Assembly: GCF_016937515.1 (NCBI RefSeq)
Contig: NZ_JAFHKM010000002.1
Location: forward strand, 2,847,001 to 2,911,000
From: Cohnella algarum
GTDB lineage: Bacteria; Bacillota; Bacilli; Paenibacillales; Paenibacillaceae
Reading direction: 5' to 3'
DNA length: 64,000 nt
Shown here: positions 25,317 to 34,306 of the stretch, piece after piece
How the letters are laid out: each line of letters begins with the position of its first letter
How positions within the stretch are numbered: position 1 is the first letter of the stretch
Notes under the pieces: generated by a model
Told to the model about the DNA's origin: nothing
Seen by the model: only the letters and a program-made list of their open reading frames with translations
Database searches by the model: none
Made by a program: the position numbers and the translations under genes

Positions 25317-26225
25317 TTATTTATCGTAGATAACGCTAAAGTGCCCGAAACCAATGGTCGAATTTTTACCCGCATGCAGTAGCGTTCCGGCTTCAAGCAG
25401 CGGCGTAAAAGGGGTTAAATCTCCCTCATAGCAAGCCCATCCTTCAATGGCCGGCAAATTCAACTTGTTGTCCTTACGGTTCATCGAGTACCGTTCAAAA
25501 TCGACAAACTGCCAATTTTGCTGGATCGTCCTGACTTTGCGTGCCTCATTCAATAACCCTTCTTCGTCCCAGTGAACGAGGTGCTGCGAGTAAGCTTGAG
25601 ACAGTAAAGCTACTCTCCGAACAATGGATTGAATAAGTACGGGAAAGGACAACGAATGGCAAAGAGTGCGGTTAAGCAGAATTCGTACAGGCGTATCAAA
25701 GCGGACCAGAGCAGCTGTTGCCGGCCGTTCCGTACAGTTTAAAGAAATAGGTTGTAAATTTCGCATCCATGTCTTTCCACTGGAATAAATCAATCGGCCT
25801 CGAATCGGATCGACTACTTGTTCCAGCGCGAAGGAAAGTCGTTCTGCGCCCCATCCCCGTTCTCCCATGGCTTGGAACGTATCCAAAAGAAGCCCTGCCC
25901 GACCAGTTGCTTCTCCGATCAAAGTCAGATCGAACGAACAAATATCCCCCGGCTGCCAAACCGTTTTGCCGCGGACCAACGGATGCAGAACAAAAGGATT
26001 AACGGCACCGCCTTCATTTCCCGGGGAGCAAAAAGTCTGGGCATAGGAACAACTATGCCTGATGTTGCATTGATGACAAAGTACTTTAGGCGTCGGGCAG
26101 ACAAAATCCCGCATGCAATGCCCGATGATACCTCTTAACGTTGAACCTAAATAAGGAGGCAATCTTCCTTCTTTTTTGGCTACAAACGATGCTCGTAGCG
26201 TCAACGTTTCCAGATGAGAAAACAT
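25317..26225 (-). CDS. cas6: Cas6-type pre-crRNA endoribonuclease
   Basis: 302 residues. The RAMP start PPYLGSTLRGIIGHCMRDFV is followed by a Cys cluster (CPTPKVLCHQCNIRHSC...C), typical of a Cas6 clade found with type III systems, and the protein ends with the Gly-rich loop STIGFGHFSV. It cuts repeat RNA to make crRNA. First gene of the minus-strand operon; the ribosome binding site is weak (TTAGG). The nearby arrays have I-C-type repeats that are normally cut by Cas5c, so either this Cas6 accepts them or another enzyme is encoded elsewhere. Confidence 0.87.
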   Translation of the reverse strand: MFSHLETLTLRASFVAKKEGRLPPYLGSTLRGIIGHCMRDFVCPTPKVLCHQCNIRHSCSYAQTFCSPGNEGGAVNPFVLHPLVRGKTVWQPGDICSFDLTLIGEATGRAGLLLDTFQAMGERGWGAERLSFALEQVVDPIRGRLIYSSGKTWMRNLQPISLNCTERPATAALVRFDTPVRILLNRTLCHSLSFPVLIQSIVRRVALLSQAYSQHLVHWDEEGLLNEARKVRTIQQNWQFVDFERYSMNRKDNKLNLPAIEGWACYEGDLTPFTPLLEAGTLLHAGKNSTIGFGHFSVIYDK

Positions 26226-26615
26226 CGCATCGACCTAACTTTCGATATAAAAATAGGAACATAGATTTATTTATATCAACATTTTACCACAAAACTTTAC
26301 AAATTATTACTTTGGTTGCCTTAGGAATAGGAAATTGGGATCTAGAGTTGGTAAAGCGGGGAAGGGGATAAGCTGGTATTGGCTATATTTTATTGAGGGT
26401 TAGAAATGAGAAAAACCAAAATCCACAACCAACATACGATAATCTTGTCGTGATTGGCTACATTAAGTTCTGGACAAGTACCTGCGAACTGATTGCAAGC
26501 ACTTTGTATAGGGCGTGATTGAATTAAGGAGATGCCAACTACCTGCTGAGTTTAGACCAGTGTAGGTGGAATGGGACCACTTGACTGGGCTCTAAGTTCT
26601 CCATCCAGCAGACGG
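26226..26615. other. Gene-free region with the likely promoter of the type III operon
   Basis: 390 nt between cas6 and the old end of array 5. The first 100 nt are AT-rich. On the minus strand TTGATA, 18 nt, TATTTT upstream of cas6 is the best promoter-like pair, though weak. The rest (26370-26610) shows no open frame of interest and no clear repeat. Confidence 0.4.
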
Positions 26616-27795
26616 GTTTCAGTACAGCATCCGCACGGGAGGCGACGGACATTCCGTACAACGTTTACCCGATACTTCGTGGTTTCAATCCACGTACCCA
26701 TTCGGGATGCGGTGGCCGCACAGCACGGCGAGGACAAGCCAGTCAAGGTTTCAATCCACGCCCCCCAGCACGGGATGAGACGATCTGCTCCGATCAGACA
26801 GAAACGCTCAGAGGAGTTTCAATCCACGCACCCCGCACGGGATGCCCTTCAGCATCACACGTTCACCTTGATCTATAGGGAAGTTTCAATTCACGCACCC
26901 CATATGGGATGCGACGATTCCGCCGCGGTGCTTAAATCAATCGACGAGGTTTCAATCCACGCACCCCATACGGGATGCGACGTTCTGGCTATGGCTGATA
27001 TAAAGAGTACGTTCAGTTTCAATCCACGCATCCCGCACGGGATGCGACGTGAGGCGTTTATCAATGACGACCTCGGGATGCTGTTTCAATCCACGCACCC
27101 CGCCGGGATGCGACCAGATGCAATTGCAAAGGCAAGTATCAACCAAAGCGTTTCAATCCACGCACCCCGCACGGGATGCGACGGGTTCGATGATGATTTT
27201 CCATTACCTGAACGGGTTTCAATCCACGCACCCCATACGGGATGCGACACGTTGGTATATTGACCGATTGATCAGGGAGGCTGAGGGTTTCAATCCACGC
27301 ACCCCATACGGGATGCGACTGTTTGGACAGACGAAAAGCATGTACCTTAAGCCGGTTTCAATCCACGCACCCCGCACGGGATGCGACATGTACACGACGC
27401 ACGCCTATGTTACAAGCATCGTTTCAATCCACGCACCCCGCACGGGATGCGACCGGGGTCGTGCGGCGATCTTTGCCGGAACCGGTCTTGGGTTTCAATC
27501 CACGCACCCCGCACGGGATGCGACGATCATCGCATCACAAACGCCTATACGGAGTCTCTGTTTCAATCCACGCACCCCGCACGGGATGCGACGATTTCCT
27601 TTTTTAACTCTTGAGCAACAAGCTTTGGTTTCAATCCACGCACCCCGCACGGGATGCGACGCTTCCTCGCTCGCTCCCATGCCATTGATTTATAGTTTCA
27701 ATCCACGCACCCCGCACGGGATGCGACGAGCTTCTCGGCGTCGATATTTCCACCTTAATTGAGTTTCAATCCACGCACCCCGCACGGGATGCGAC
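26616..27795 (-). CRISPR. CRISPR array 5 (18 repeats)
   Basis: 33-nt repeats, main core CACCCCGCACGGGATGCGAC. Starts at 26616, 26682, 26748 and 26816 (all decayed), 26883 (CATATGG), 26949 (CATACGG), 27016 (ATCCCGCACGG), 27083 (one base lost), 27150, 27216 and 27287 (both CATACGG, the array 3 form), 27355, 27421, 27492, 27560, 27628, 27695 and 27763. Decay at the left, leader at the right, so it is read on the minus strand. It mixes array 3-type and its own repeat form, with two adjacent array 3-type units in its interior. Confidence 0.97.
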
Positions 27796-27964
27796 AGCGC
27801 GGCTGCAAAGCCCTTGAACGGCAAGGGATTGCAAGCGCTTCAGTGCGAACCTCATTTTATTATACCTTAAAACAAGGGTATTTTCATGATAAAAAGCCGG
27901 AAACCCGGTCATATCAAGAGGTGCGAATCTCCCGGGAAAATCATGTGCGCTTGGGGTTCGCACC
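27796..27964 (-). promoter_or_regulatory. CRISPR leader of array 5
   Basis: The conserved leader from AGCGCGGCTGCAAAG to GCTTGGGGTTCGCACC at 27949-27964, with the TATAAT box on the minus strand. Small differences from the others: GTGCGAACCTCATTTT and CAAGAGGTGCGAAT. Confidence 0.85.
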
Positions 27965-28050
27965 AGAGTTCGGGATCATTAGTGAAAAAATTGTGCGATT
28001 TGCATCTCTGAAGGCTCTTGCCTCCGAAACTTCCGCCAGCCCCCGGCACG

Positions 28051-28103
28051 CGGAAAGGAGTGCAAACCTCACGGGGATTTCAAGCTAGCTTGGGGTTCGC
28101 GCC
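28051..28103 (-). promoter_or_regulatory. Decayed second copy of the outer leader segment
   Basis: Plus-strand GGAAAGGAGTGCAAACCTC ... GCTTGGGGTTCGCGCCC matches the leader segment GGTGCGAATCTCCCGGGAAAA ... GCTTGGGGTTCGCACC with scattered changes. It lies about 90 nt outside the leader of array 5, with no repeat beside it. Read as a relic of a lost array or a partial leader duplication. The next 200 nt (28104-28303) show nothing recognisable. Confidence 0.5.
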
Positions 28104-28303
28104 CATACGGCCGCATCTGTTTTGCACATTCTACGGCAATTGGAAAAGGAAACGCCAAGATAAGACCGTGGCAAATAGAGAATGAGGAAAAAGGTATGAC
28201 CGTTTAAAAGGAAAGCCCCAAAAATTCACAGGAGGCTTCGGAAGCCGCGCGCTTCAGAAGTCAACCGCCAACTCCGAAGCGAAGAGCTCCAAGCGCAAAG
28301 CCG

Positions 28304-28816
28304 CTACCTCAACCGATTGAAAAAAGCGCTCATCCGCTCCGCGTCCGAGGAGTAGACGTTCACGACGCCCAGCAAGCTGTCCGCCTGGCCGATCACGTCG
28401 GCGAATTTGCCGTACAGCCGGTTCAAATAGGGGCGATCCGCCAAGGCGTGGAACCGGAACGTGCGGACGTTTTCGTTTTCGGAGACGATATGGTTGACCA
28501 AAAAGCGGAAGCCCGTTACGAAAGCGCCGCTCTTGCGATACCCCTCGGAAATGATCGCGGAGTCCACGAACGCGACTTCTCCTTGCGGATGAGGCTCCCC
28601 GTCGGCGGTCAGGTACCGATAATAGGTCCAGCCGATCGTTTGGCCGTCGTGGCCGCGCGCGAGCACCACCTGGGAATTCGGGACGGTTCGCAAAATATAG
28701 AGGAGAGCTTCTCCCAAGTTGAAGTTGCCGCTGAAATCCGCACGGTTTCGGATAAAATATTGGGAAAATTGCGCCAAGTCCTGCGCATCCCGGCAAACTT
28801 TAAAGTTGATTTTCAT
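28304..28816 (-). CDS. GNAT-like N-acetyltransferase, unknown substrate
   Basis: 170 residues from ATG at 28816, chosen because AGGAGG lies 11 nt in front; a longer frame to 28879 has no such site. The fold pattern is GNAT-like: QVVLARGHDGQTIGWTYYR, EVAFVDSAIISEGYRKSGA, and a C-terminal segment around YLNRLYGKFADV. The classic acetyl-CoA loop (RxxGxG) is not obvious (EGYRKSGAF). It follows a similar gene 37 nt upstream, so the pair probably arose by duplication. Confidence 0.5.
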   Translation of the reverse strand: MKINFKVCRDAQDLAQFSQYFIRNRADFSGNFNLGEALLYILRTVPNSQVVLARGHDGQTIGWTYYRYLTADGEPHPQGEVAFVDSAIISEGYRKSGAFVTGFRFLVNHIVSENENVRTFRFHALADRPYLNRLYGKFADVIGQADSLLGVVNVYSSDAERMSAFFNRLR

Positions 28817-28853
28817 TCGGAGCCAACGTCCTCCTATTTTTTGAATGCATCTT

Positions 28854-29402
28854 TCAGGACCGGTCCGAATCGCCGTCATACAACTCGTGCCGGAACCTCA
28901 TCGCATAGCGGTAAAGCGAGGAAAAGTCGGTTCGATACTCTTCCAGGGTTCCCCGATGCGTATCGACCGAGGCGGTCCGTTGCCCGAGCTTGGCGCATAG
29001 CCTTTGAAGCTTCGCCTGCGCGGGAATCCAGAAGCGGATCTCCGAAACGGGCCTCTCCTTCTGGGCGAGATGTTGCGTCAAAAACTGCAAGCCTTGCAGG
29101 AACAGCCGGGTATTGCGATAGCGCTCCGCGATAAAAACGGTTTGAACTTGAACGATCTCCGCGTCCCGATAGTCGTTTTCCCCCGTGCCGTGGATGCAGC
29201 CGAGCGCGGCGATCGGCTCGTCCTCGCCGTCGAAGCAGACGATCGCCTCCGCACCCAGCAAAATCGGACTTCCGATAAAACTGAGCGCAACGGGAAAATC
29301 GTACGGCAAATTCAGCTCCGCATAATGTTCGAGCAAAAAATCGAGATAACGCTCCTGATACGCCTCGAAAGCGCATACCGCAAAGTAATGATCCATAGGC
29401 AA
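28854..29402 (-). CDS. GNAT-like N-acetyltransferase, unknown substrate
   Basis: 182 residues from a TTG start with AAAGGAG 6 nt upstream (an ATG 6 nt later is the alternative). Layout as in the downstream neighbour: AIVCFDGEDEPIAALGCIHG, EIVQVQTVFIAERYRNTRLF, EIRFWIPAQAKLQRLC. The acetyl-CoA loop is again atypical. Assignment as GNAT rests on the strand pattern only; the substrate cannot be guessed from context. Confidence 0.5.
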   Translation of the reverse strand: MPMDHYFAVCAFEAYQERYLDFLLEHYAELNLPYDFPVALSFIGSPILLGAEAIVCFDGEDEPIAALGCIHGTGENDYRDAEIVQVQTVFIAERYRNTRLFLQGLQFLTQHLAQKERPVSEIRFWIPAQAKLQRLCAKLGQRTASVDTHRGTLEEYRTDFSSLYRYAMRFRHELYDGDSDRS

Positions 29403-29517
29403 ACCGGGCTCCTTTGTCGCGGGATATTTTGATTATTGACCCGGTTTTTGAAAATGTAAATCGGCGATAAAAAAAGACCCGGGCTAGCCGGATCGGTGGC
29501 GCTTGCGCTTGGCCGGA

Positions 29518-29631
29518 TTACTTGGCCGCTGCCGTGCGGACTTGCTCGCTTGCTTTCAAAAGATCCACGATCGTGAATCGGCCCAATTTGCTGCCTTCTT
29601 TCTTATCTAAGTTGGGAGGCATAGGAACCAT
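29518..29631 (-). CDS. 37-residue peptide, unknown function
   Basis: A short frame with a near-ideal ribosome binding site (GAAGGAGATGCCATC directly before ATG at 29631). The peptide begins MVPMPPNLDKKEGSKLGRF and ends in a helical TIVDLLKASEQVRTAAAK, then TAA at 29518. It has no signal peptide or membrane segment. It could be a small regulatory or conserved family protein. Confidence rests on the binding site and the clean codon pattern. Confidence 0.55.
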   Translation of the reverse strand: MVPMPPNLDKKEGSKLGRFTIVDLLKASEQVRTAAAK

Positions 29632-29924
29632 GATGGCATCTCCTTCACTGGTGTAATGGGTGAAACTGCTGCGAAAAATCCGCAAGCGGCTTAGCTATGC
29701 TCTTAATATAGCAGAGATTCGACCGCTTTTCTGTAATTGTAACTACAAATCGGGATTTATTTTCGGATCGGTTTGGGAGAAGGAGCAGGAAGTAACGGAA
29801 GGTGTCGAATTTTTCCAATAGGGCGGAGGTGGGCCGATGATGAAGTTCAAATGCGAAGGGGCGAGCCGGGGAAAGGGGACTTGTTCGAGGCGGACGTGGA
29901 AAGAGCGGCGCTAAGAGCTCACAG
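29632..29924. other. Gene-free region upstream of the small peptide
   Basis: 290 nt with no convincing open frame. On the minus strand, TATATT in CTGCTATATTAAGAGC could be a -10 box for the peptide gene; no matching -35 box is clear. Confidence 0.3.
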
Positions 29925-30265
29925 TGCGGGAAAAAATTTCGCGAATAACGGCTTCGCGCGACCGTTAAATCGGAAGATCGGCCGTTTTCGCTCGTAGTGC
30001 GGGAAATTTGGCAAATAACGGCCTCGCGCGACCGTTAAATCGGAAGATCGGCCGTTTTCGCTCGTACTCGAACGAGTTAACGGCCACCAGGGGCCGCTAT
30101 TCGCTCGTAGTGCGGGAAACTTCGCGAATAACGGCCTCGCGCGACCGTTAAATTCGGAAGATCGGCCGTTTTCGCTCACACTCGAACGAATTAACGGCCA
30201 CCAGGGGCCGCTATTCGCTCGTAGTGCGGGAAATTTCGCGAATAACGGTCCCGCCGCGACCGTTA
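29925..30265. repeat. Composite tandem repeat (70-bp and about 114-bp periods)
   Basis: The word AATAACGG recurs at 29944, 30014, 30127 and 30241. A 70-bp unit (CGCTCGTAGTGCGGGAAA, CGCGACCGTTAAATCGGAAG, ATCGGCCGTTTTCGCTC) alternates with a 43-bp unit (AACGGCCACCAGGGGCCGCTATTCGCTCG). AACGG/CCGTT words make inverted pairs in each unit. It lies just past the 3' end of the GH13 gene. Confidence 0.9.
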
Positions 30266-30338
30266 GCGCAGCCTCGCGCGAGTGGCCCCGCCACCGGCTG
30301 CCGGCGCAAGCCCCGCCAGCTCCGCGAGCCGCCCGCGG

Positions 30339-32084
30339 CTACGCCTGTCGCCAGACGGCGTAGCCGAACGCGGGCAGCTCCGCCTGCAGCCGCCCGCGGC
30401 CGAGCGGCGCCGGCTCGCCGGTGAAGGCGTCCGCCCAGCTGCCCGCGGCAGGGACGGACACGGACGCGCTCTCGCCTCCGGCGTTCATCGCGACGATGAA
30501 CCGCTCGCCGTCCGCCGCGCGCCGCTCGTACACGAGCGTGCGGCTGCCCGGCTCCGCCTGCAAAAAGCGGATGTCCGCGCTCCGCAGCGCGGCGTGGTTT
30601 TTGCGCAGGCGGATCGCGCCGGCGAAAAACCGGAGCAGCTCCCGGTCCTGCTTCTCCTCCTCCCACGCCATGCATTCGCGGCAGCCCGGATCGCCGTCGC
30701 CGCTCATGCCGACCTCGTCCCCGTAATAGACGCACGGGGTGCCGGGATACGTCAGCTTGAACAGCGTCGCCAGCTTCATCCGGCCGACGTCGCCGCCGCA
30801 TCGCGTGAGCAGGCGCGGGGTGTCGTGGCTGCCGAGCAGGTTGAACGCCGTTTCGGTCACCTGCTGCGGATAGGCGGCGAGCTGCGCCCCGATCGCGTTC
30901 GCGAACTTCGCGGCGTCGATCGTGCCTTCGGCGAAGAAGTCGATGACGGCGTTCGTGAGCGGATAGTTCATGACCGCGTCGAACTGGTCGCCTTGCAGCC
31001 AAGGTATCGAATCGTGCCAAATTTCCCCCAAAATGTAGGCATCCGGCTTGGCGGCCTTGACCGTGTCGCGGAACTCGCGCCAAAACCGGTGGTCGACCTC
31101 GTTGGCGACGTCGAGACGCCAGCCGTCGATGCCGACTTCCTCGATCCAGTAGCGGGCGACGTCGAGCAGGTACTTTTTGACCTCGGGATGCTCCGTGTTC
31201 AGCTTCGGCATGATCGGCTCGAAGGCGAACGTATCGTAAGTGGGAATGCCGCCTGCGACCCGCAGCGGAAATTCCCGGACGTGGAACCAGCCGGCGTAAG
31301 GCGAATCGGCCCCTTTTTCCAGAACGTCCACGAACGGCGGGAACTCGCGCCCGGAATGGTTGAACACCGCGTCGAGCATGACCCGGATGCCCCGCGCGTG
31401 GCAGGCGTCGACCAGCTCCTTGAGCTTATCGTTCGTGCCGAAATGAGGATCGACCTTGAGATAATCCTTCGTATCGTATTTATGGTTGGTCGTCGCCTCG
31501 AACAGCGGATTGAAATAAATCGCGTTGACCCCGAGATCCGCCAAATGGTCCAAATGGTCGAGCACGCCCTGCAAATCCCCGCCGAAGAAATTCGTCGGCG
31601 TCGGTTCGGCGCTTCCCCACGGCAGCGCGCCCTCCGGATCGTTCGAAGGGTCGCCGTTCGCGAAGCGCTCGGGGAAAATTTGATAGAACACCGCGTCCTT
31701 CACCCACTCCGGCGGGGCAAACACGTCGACCGGGTTGATGAACGGGAAATCGAACAGCTCCAGAGAGTCCGGAGGAGGCGTTTCGCGGAATTCCTTTTCC
31801 GTCAAATAGAGCTCCTCGCCGCCCCGGACGAAATGGAAGCCGTAGCGCAGCCGGCGATACGGAGGCTCCACGGCCGCTTCCCAGTAGTCGAACAGCTCAT
31901 CCGCCGCGAACGCGCGCATCGGCACGATTCGCTTCGTCCGCTCCCAGGCATATTTGTCCCCGACGATGGCGTTAACCGCTTCCATTTCGTTCCGCTTCGT
32001 CCGAACGCGAAGATGAATCGTCCTTTCGTCGTAGGCGTAGGCCCAGTTCATCTTGGGCCGGTGAAAAATCGCTTCCCGCAGCAT
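30339..32084 (-). CDS. GH13 alpha-glycosidase (neopullulanase/cyclomaltodextrinase type)
   Basis: 581 residues from ATG at 32084 (GCGAAGGAGTGCTGGACT in front); the frame is open 24 codons further, without a site. An N-terminal domain of about 120 residues (CBM34-like) precedes the catalytic barrel. Catalytic residues are visible: [10 protein letters not shown] (nucleophile Asp near 324), ILGEIWHD (acid/base Glu near 353) and [10 protein letters not shown] (Asp near 420). AVFNHSG is the conserved region I. There is no signal peptide, so it acts in the cytoplasm on imported maltodextrins, cyclodextrins or pullulan fragments. It is a single gene with its own terminator-bounded upstream region. 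Confidence 0.92.
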   Translation of the reverse strand: MLREAIFHRPKMNWAYAYDERTIHLRVRTKRNEMEAVNAIVGDKYAWERTKRIVPMRAFAADELFDYWEAAVEPPYRRLRYGFHFVRGGEELYLTEKEFRETPPPDSLELFDFPFINPVDVFAPPEWVKDAVFYQIFPERFANGDPSNDPEGALPWGSAEPTPTNFFGGDLQGVLDHLDHLADLGVNAIYFNPLFEATTNHKYDTKDYLKVDPHFGTNDKLKELVDACHARGIRVMLDAVFNHSGREFPPFVDVLEKGADSPYAGWFHVREFPLRVAGGIPTYDTFAFEPIMPKLNTEHPEVKKYLLDVARYWIEEVGIDGWRLDVANEVDHRFWREFRDTVKAAKPDAYILGEIWHDSIPWLQGDQFDAVMNYPLTNAVIDFFAEGTIDAAKFANAIGAQLAAYPQQVTETAFNLLGSHDTPRLLTRCGGDVGRMKLATLFKLTYPGTPCVYYGDEVGMSGDGDPGCRECMAWEEEKQDRELLRFFAGAIRLRKNHAALRSADIRFLQAEPGSRTLVYERRAADGERFIVAMNAGGESASVSVPAAGSWADAFTGEPAPLGRGRLQAELPAFGYAVWRQA

Positions 32085-32142
32085 AGTCCAGCACTCCTTC
32101 GCAAAATGAGATTCCGATAATTCCGGAGGGAAGAAGGGAACG

Positions 32143-32184
32143 CAAAAAAGGCACAACCCCGTAGCTTCCCGCCGAGGTTGTACC
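32143..32184 (-). terminator. Rho-independent terminator of the YtrA-like ABC operon
   Basis: On the minus strand, GTACAACCTC and GGGGTTGTGC pair around a GCGGGAAGCTAC loop and are followed by C and T6. It lies 70 nt after the permease stop and just before the GH13 gene. Confidence 0.8.
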
Positions 32185-32252
32185 TATCGGTAACATTGCC
32201 TTTAAATTATCGCTGGCTTCATTATATCGGATCGAAGTCCGCGTGCCAAGGG

Positions 32253-33017
32253 TTATTTGATCTTGATCGCGGCTCTTACCGTGAAGGCTCGGATGATTGC
32301 AAGCGCGGCGCCGAACAGGACGAGCGTTCCGGCCGCGGAGACGAGAGGCGTGAACTCGGGACGATCGAACGAAAGCCAGCCGGTCAGCGGATTTTGCAGC
32401 TCGAACTCCCACAGCACGTCGGACGCGACGATCCAAAGAAGGGCAAGCGGGATAAAGAGTATCCCGACGCTCGGAACGAAGCGGTAGAAGCCGATTCCGA
32501 TCAGCCAGCCGGCGGAGTAATAAATCAGGACGTTCATCGCGAAGCTCAGCAGCGCCAGTCCCCAGTTTCCGCCGAAATCCAGGTAGCCCTCCGGTTCCGC
32601 CGGAACCGACGACGGAAACGCGAGATGCTGGACGGCGGTCGGGATTCCGGCCAGGACGGCGAGCGCGGCGGCATGCGCGACGGAAGCGGCGGCCGAGCCG
32701 GCAAAGCAAGCCTTGCGCGTAATGCCGTGCTTGACGTAAAACGCAAGAAAGCCGGAAGCGGAGGTGATGCCGACGATCAGCATATACACTTTGGACGGCC
32801 GGAACACGAAATCGAGAAAATCGTTTTCCAGCGAATTGGTCAAAAGATTGTTATTCAGCTTGAGAAAGCCGACCGACGGTACGACGTAATGAAAAACGAG
32901 ATAAACGGCGAGCATGATCGCCACGAACATGAACGACCACGTCGATTGCAAGACAAGCAGATCGCCCGCGACTTTGGGGACGTCGGATTTGCCTTTCGGG
33001 TATATTTTTGCCTCCAT
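32253..33017 (-). CDS. ABC transporter permease, YtrC/D-like
   Basis: 254 residues with about six hydrophobic segments (STWSFMFVAIMLAVYLVFHYV, VYMLIVGITSASGFLAFYV, LALLSFAMNVLIYYSAGW, FVPSVGILFIPLALLWIVA and a C-terminal one). No family motif is strong. It starts 1 nt after the ATPase gene stop and is preceded by the YtrA-like regulator, so it is the membrane part of that transporter. Such GntR-regulated exporters respond to cell-wall-acting agents in other Firmicutes; that role here is inference. Confidence 0.75.
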   Translation of the reverse strand: MEAKIYPKGKSDVPKVAGDLLVLQSTWSFMFVAIMLAVYLVFHYVVPSVGFLKLNNNLLTNSLENDFLDFVFRPSKVYMLIVGITSASGFLAFYVKHGITRKACFAGSAAASVAHAAALAVLAGIPTAVQHLAFPSSVPAEPEGYLDFGGNWGLALLSFAMNVLIYYSAGWLIGIGFYRFVPSVGILFIPLALLWIVASDVLWEFELQNPLTGWLSFDRPEFTPLVSAAGTLVLFGAALAIIRAFTVRAAIKIK

Positions 33018-33018
33018 C

Positions 33019-33891
33019 TCACTCGTCCTCGCTTGTCAAATGAATGAATAAATCCTGCAGCGACACCGGGCCGATGTCCAGCTGCTTCCGTCTGGCGGCG
33101 AACCGGGCTTCCTCGGGGATGTCGCCGTACACCGTGACGCACTTCGTATCGCCGAGCTGCTGGGAGTTGAGCTTCGTCATGCCTTGGACGAATTCGTCCA
33201 CCGCATGGGCCGGCCCGGTCACGGACGCGCCTTTGCCGATGACGCTCTCGTAGTCCTCGTGCAGAAGAAGCTTTCCCCGATGAAGAACGATCACTTCGTC
33301 GAACAGATAATCCATTTCGGAGACGAGGTGCGTCGATAAAATCATCGTTCGGGGATGCCTCTCCTGATCGTTCAGCAATTCCCGGTAAAAAAGCTCCCTC
33401 GTCGGCGCGTCCATGCCCGTATAGGGTTCGTCCAGAATCGTCAGCGGCGAGCGGGTCGCGAGGCCGATCGCGGCGTTCAGCGCGGACTGCATCCCGCGGG
33501 AAAGCTGGCGGACCGGCTTATCCGCCGGAAGCTTGAACTTCTTGACCAGCTCCATCGCGTACTCGAAATCGAAATTCGGGCGATACCGCCGGGCGGCCTC
33601 GACCATGCCTTTCACCTTTTCGGATTCGTTGGCGTGGCTTTCCACGAACACGAACGCGACCTGGCGCATGACGCGCGGGTTTTCGAACGGAGGCTCGCCG
33701 CCGATCCGGATCGATCCCGCGGTATGCTCGCAGAACGAAGCGAGCAGGGAAAGCAGCGACGTTTTTCCGGCGCCGTTCCGGCCAAGCAGCCCGTATATTT
33801 TGCCGCCCTTCAAATGGAAGGAAATGTCGCTCAACGCTTCGAAATCGCCGTAGCGAAGGCTCAATCCGTCTGCCGTCACATCCAGCATCAT
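33019..33891 (-). CDS. ABC transporter ATP-binding protein, YtrB-like
   Basis: 290 residues. Walker A GLLGRNGAGKTSLL, signature RQLSRGMQSALNAA, Walker B LTILDEPYTGMD and the switch His in STHLVSEMD are all present. The ABC domain fills the first 215 residues; a C-terminal extension is not identified. Its ATG overlaps the regulator's stop (ATGATG), so regulator and ATPase are translationally coupled. Confidence 0.92.
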   Translation of the reverse strand: MMLDVTADGLSLRYGDFEALSDISFHLKGGKIYGLLGRNGAGKTSLLSLLASFCEHTAGSIRIGGEPPFENPRVMRQVAFVFVESHANESEKVKGMVEAARRYRPNFDFEYAMELVKKFKLPADKPVRQLSRGMQSALNAAIGLATRSPLTILDEPYTGMDAPTRELFYRELLNDQERHPRTMILSTHLVSEMDYLFDEVIVLHRGKLLLHEDYESVIGKGASVTGPAHAVDEFVQGMTKLNSQQLGDTKCVTVYGDIPEEARFAARRKQLDIGPVSLQDLFIHLTSEDE

Positions 33892-34262
33892 TGATCCCGT
33901 CCTTTCGTTTCCTTGATCAGGGCGGCGATTTCCGCCTCGGAAATGCCCAGCTTTTCAGCCTCCAGCACCAAGGGCAGAACGTATTCGTCCACAAAAGCCG
34001 ATCTCCGTTTTCTCATGATGATTTCTTTCGCTCCCTCCGCGACAAACATGCCTACACCTCTTTTTTTGAATAAAATGCCTTCGTCGACGAGCATATTGAT
34101 CCCTTTGGCCACGGTGATGTGGTTGATCTTGTAAAACTGCACCAACTGGTTCGTCGACGGCACCTGATCCTGTTCCTTCAGCTGATCGTTTACGATTTGA
34201 TCTTCGATTTTGTCACGGATCTGCATAAATATCGGTTTGCTGTTGTCGAACGCCATGCTCAA
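33888..34262 (-). CDS. GntR family regulator, YtrA subfamily
   Basis: 124 residues, the short form with only a winged helix (NQLVQFYKINHITVAKGINML) and a small helical tail, as in YtrA. The start is TTG at 34262 or ATG at 34256, with GGTGGTGA in front. It is probably an autorepressor of its own operon, with the inverted repeat at 34307-34328 as its operator. Confidence 0.88.
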   Translation of the reverse strand: MSMAFDNSKPIFMQIRDKIEDQIVNDQLKEQDQVPSTNQLVQFYKINHITVAKGINMLVDEGILFKKRGVGMFVAEGAKEIIMRKRRSAFVDEYVLPLVLEAEKLGISEAEIAALIKETKGRDQ

Positions 34263-34306
34263 CTGGTTGTCACCACCCGGCAGCGATCCGCTGCTATACT
34301 CATATC

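Noticed and set aside
30282..32120. 612-codon plus-strand frame over the GH13 gene
   Set aside because: Antisense shadow; the minus strand encodes a full GH13 enzyme with all catalytic residues.
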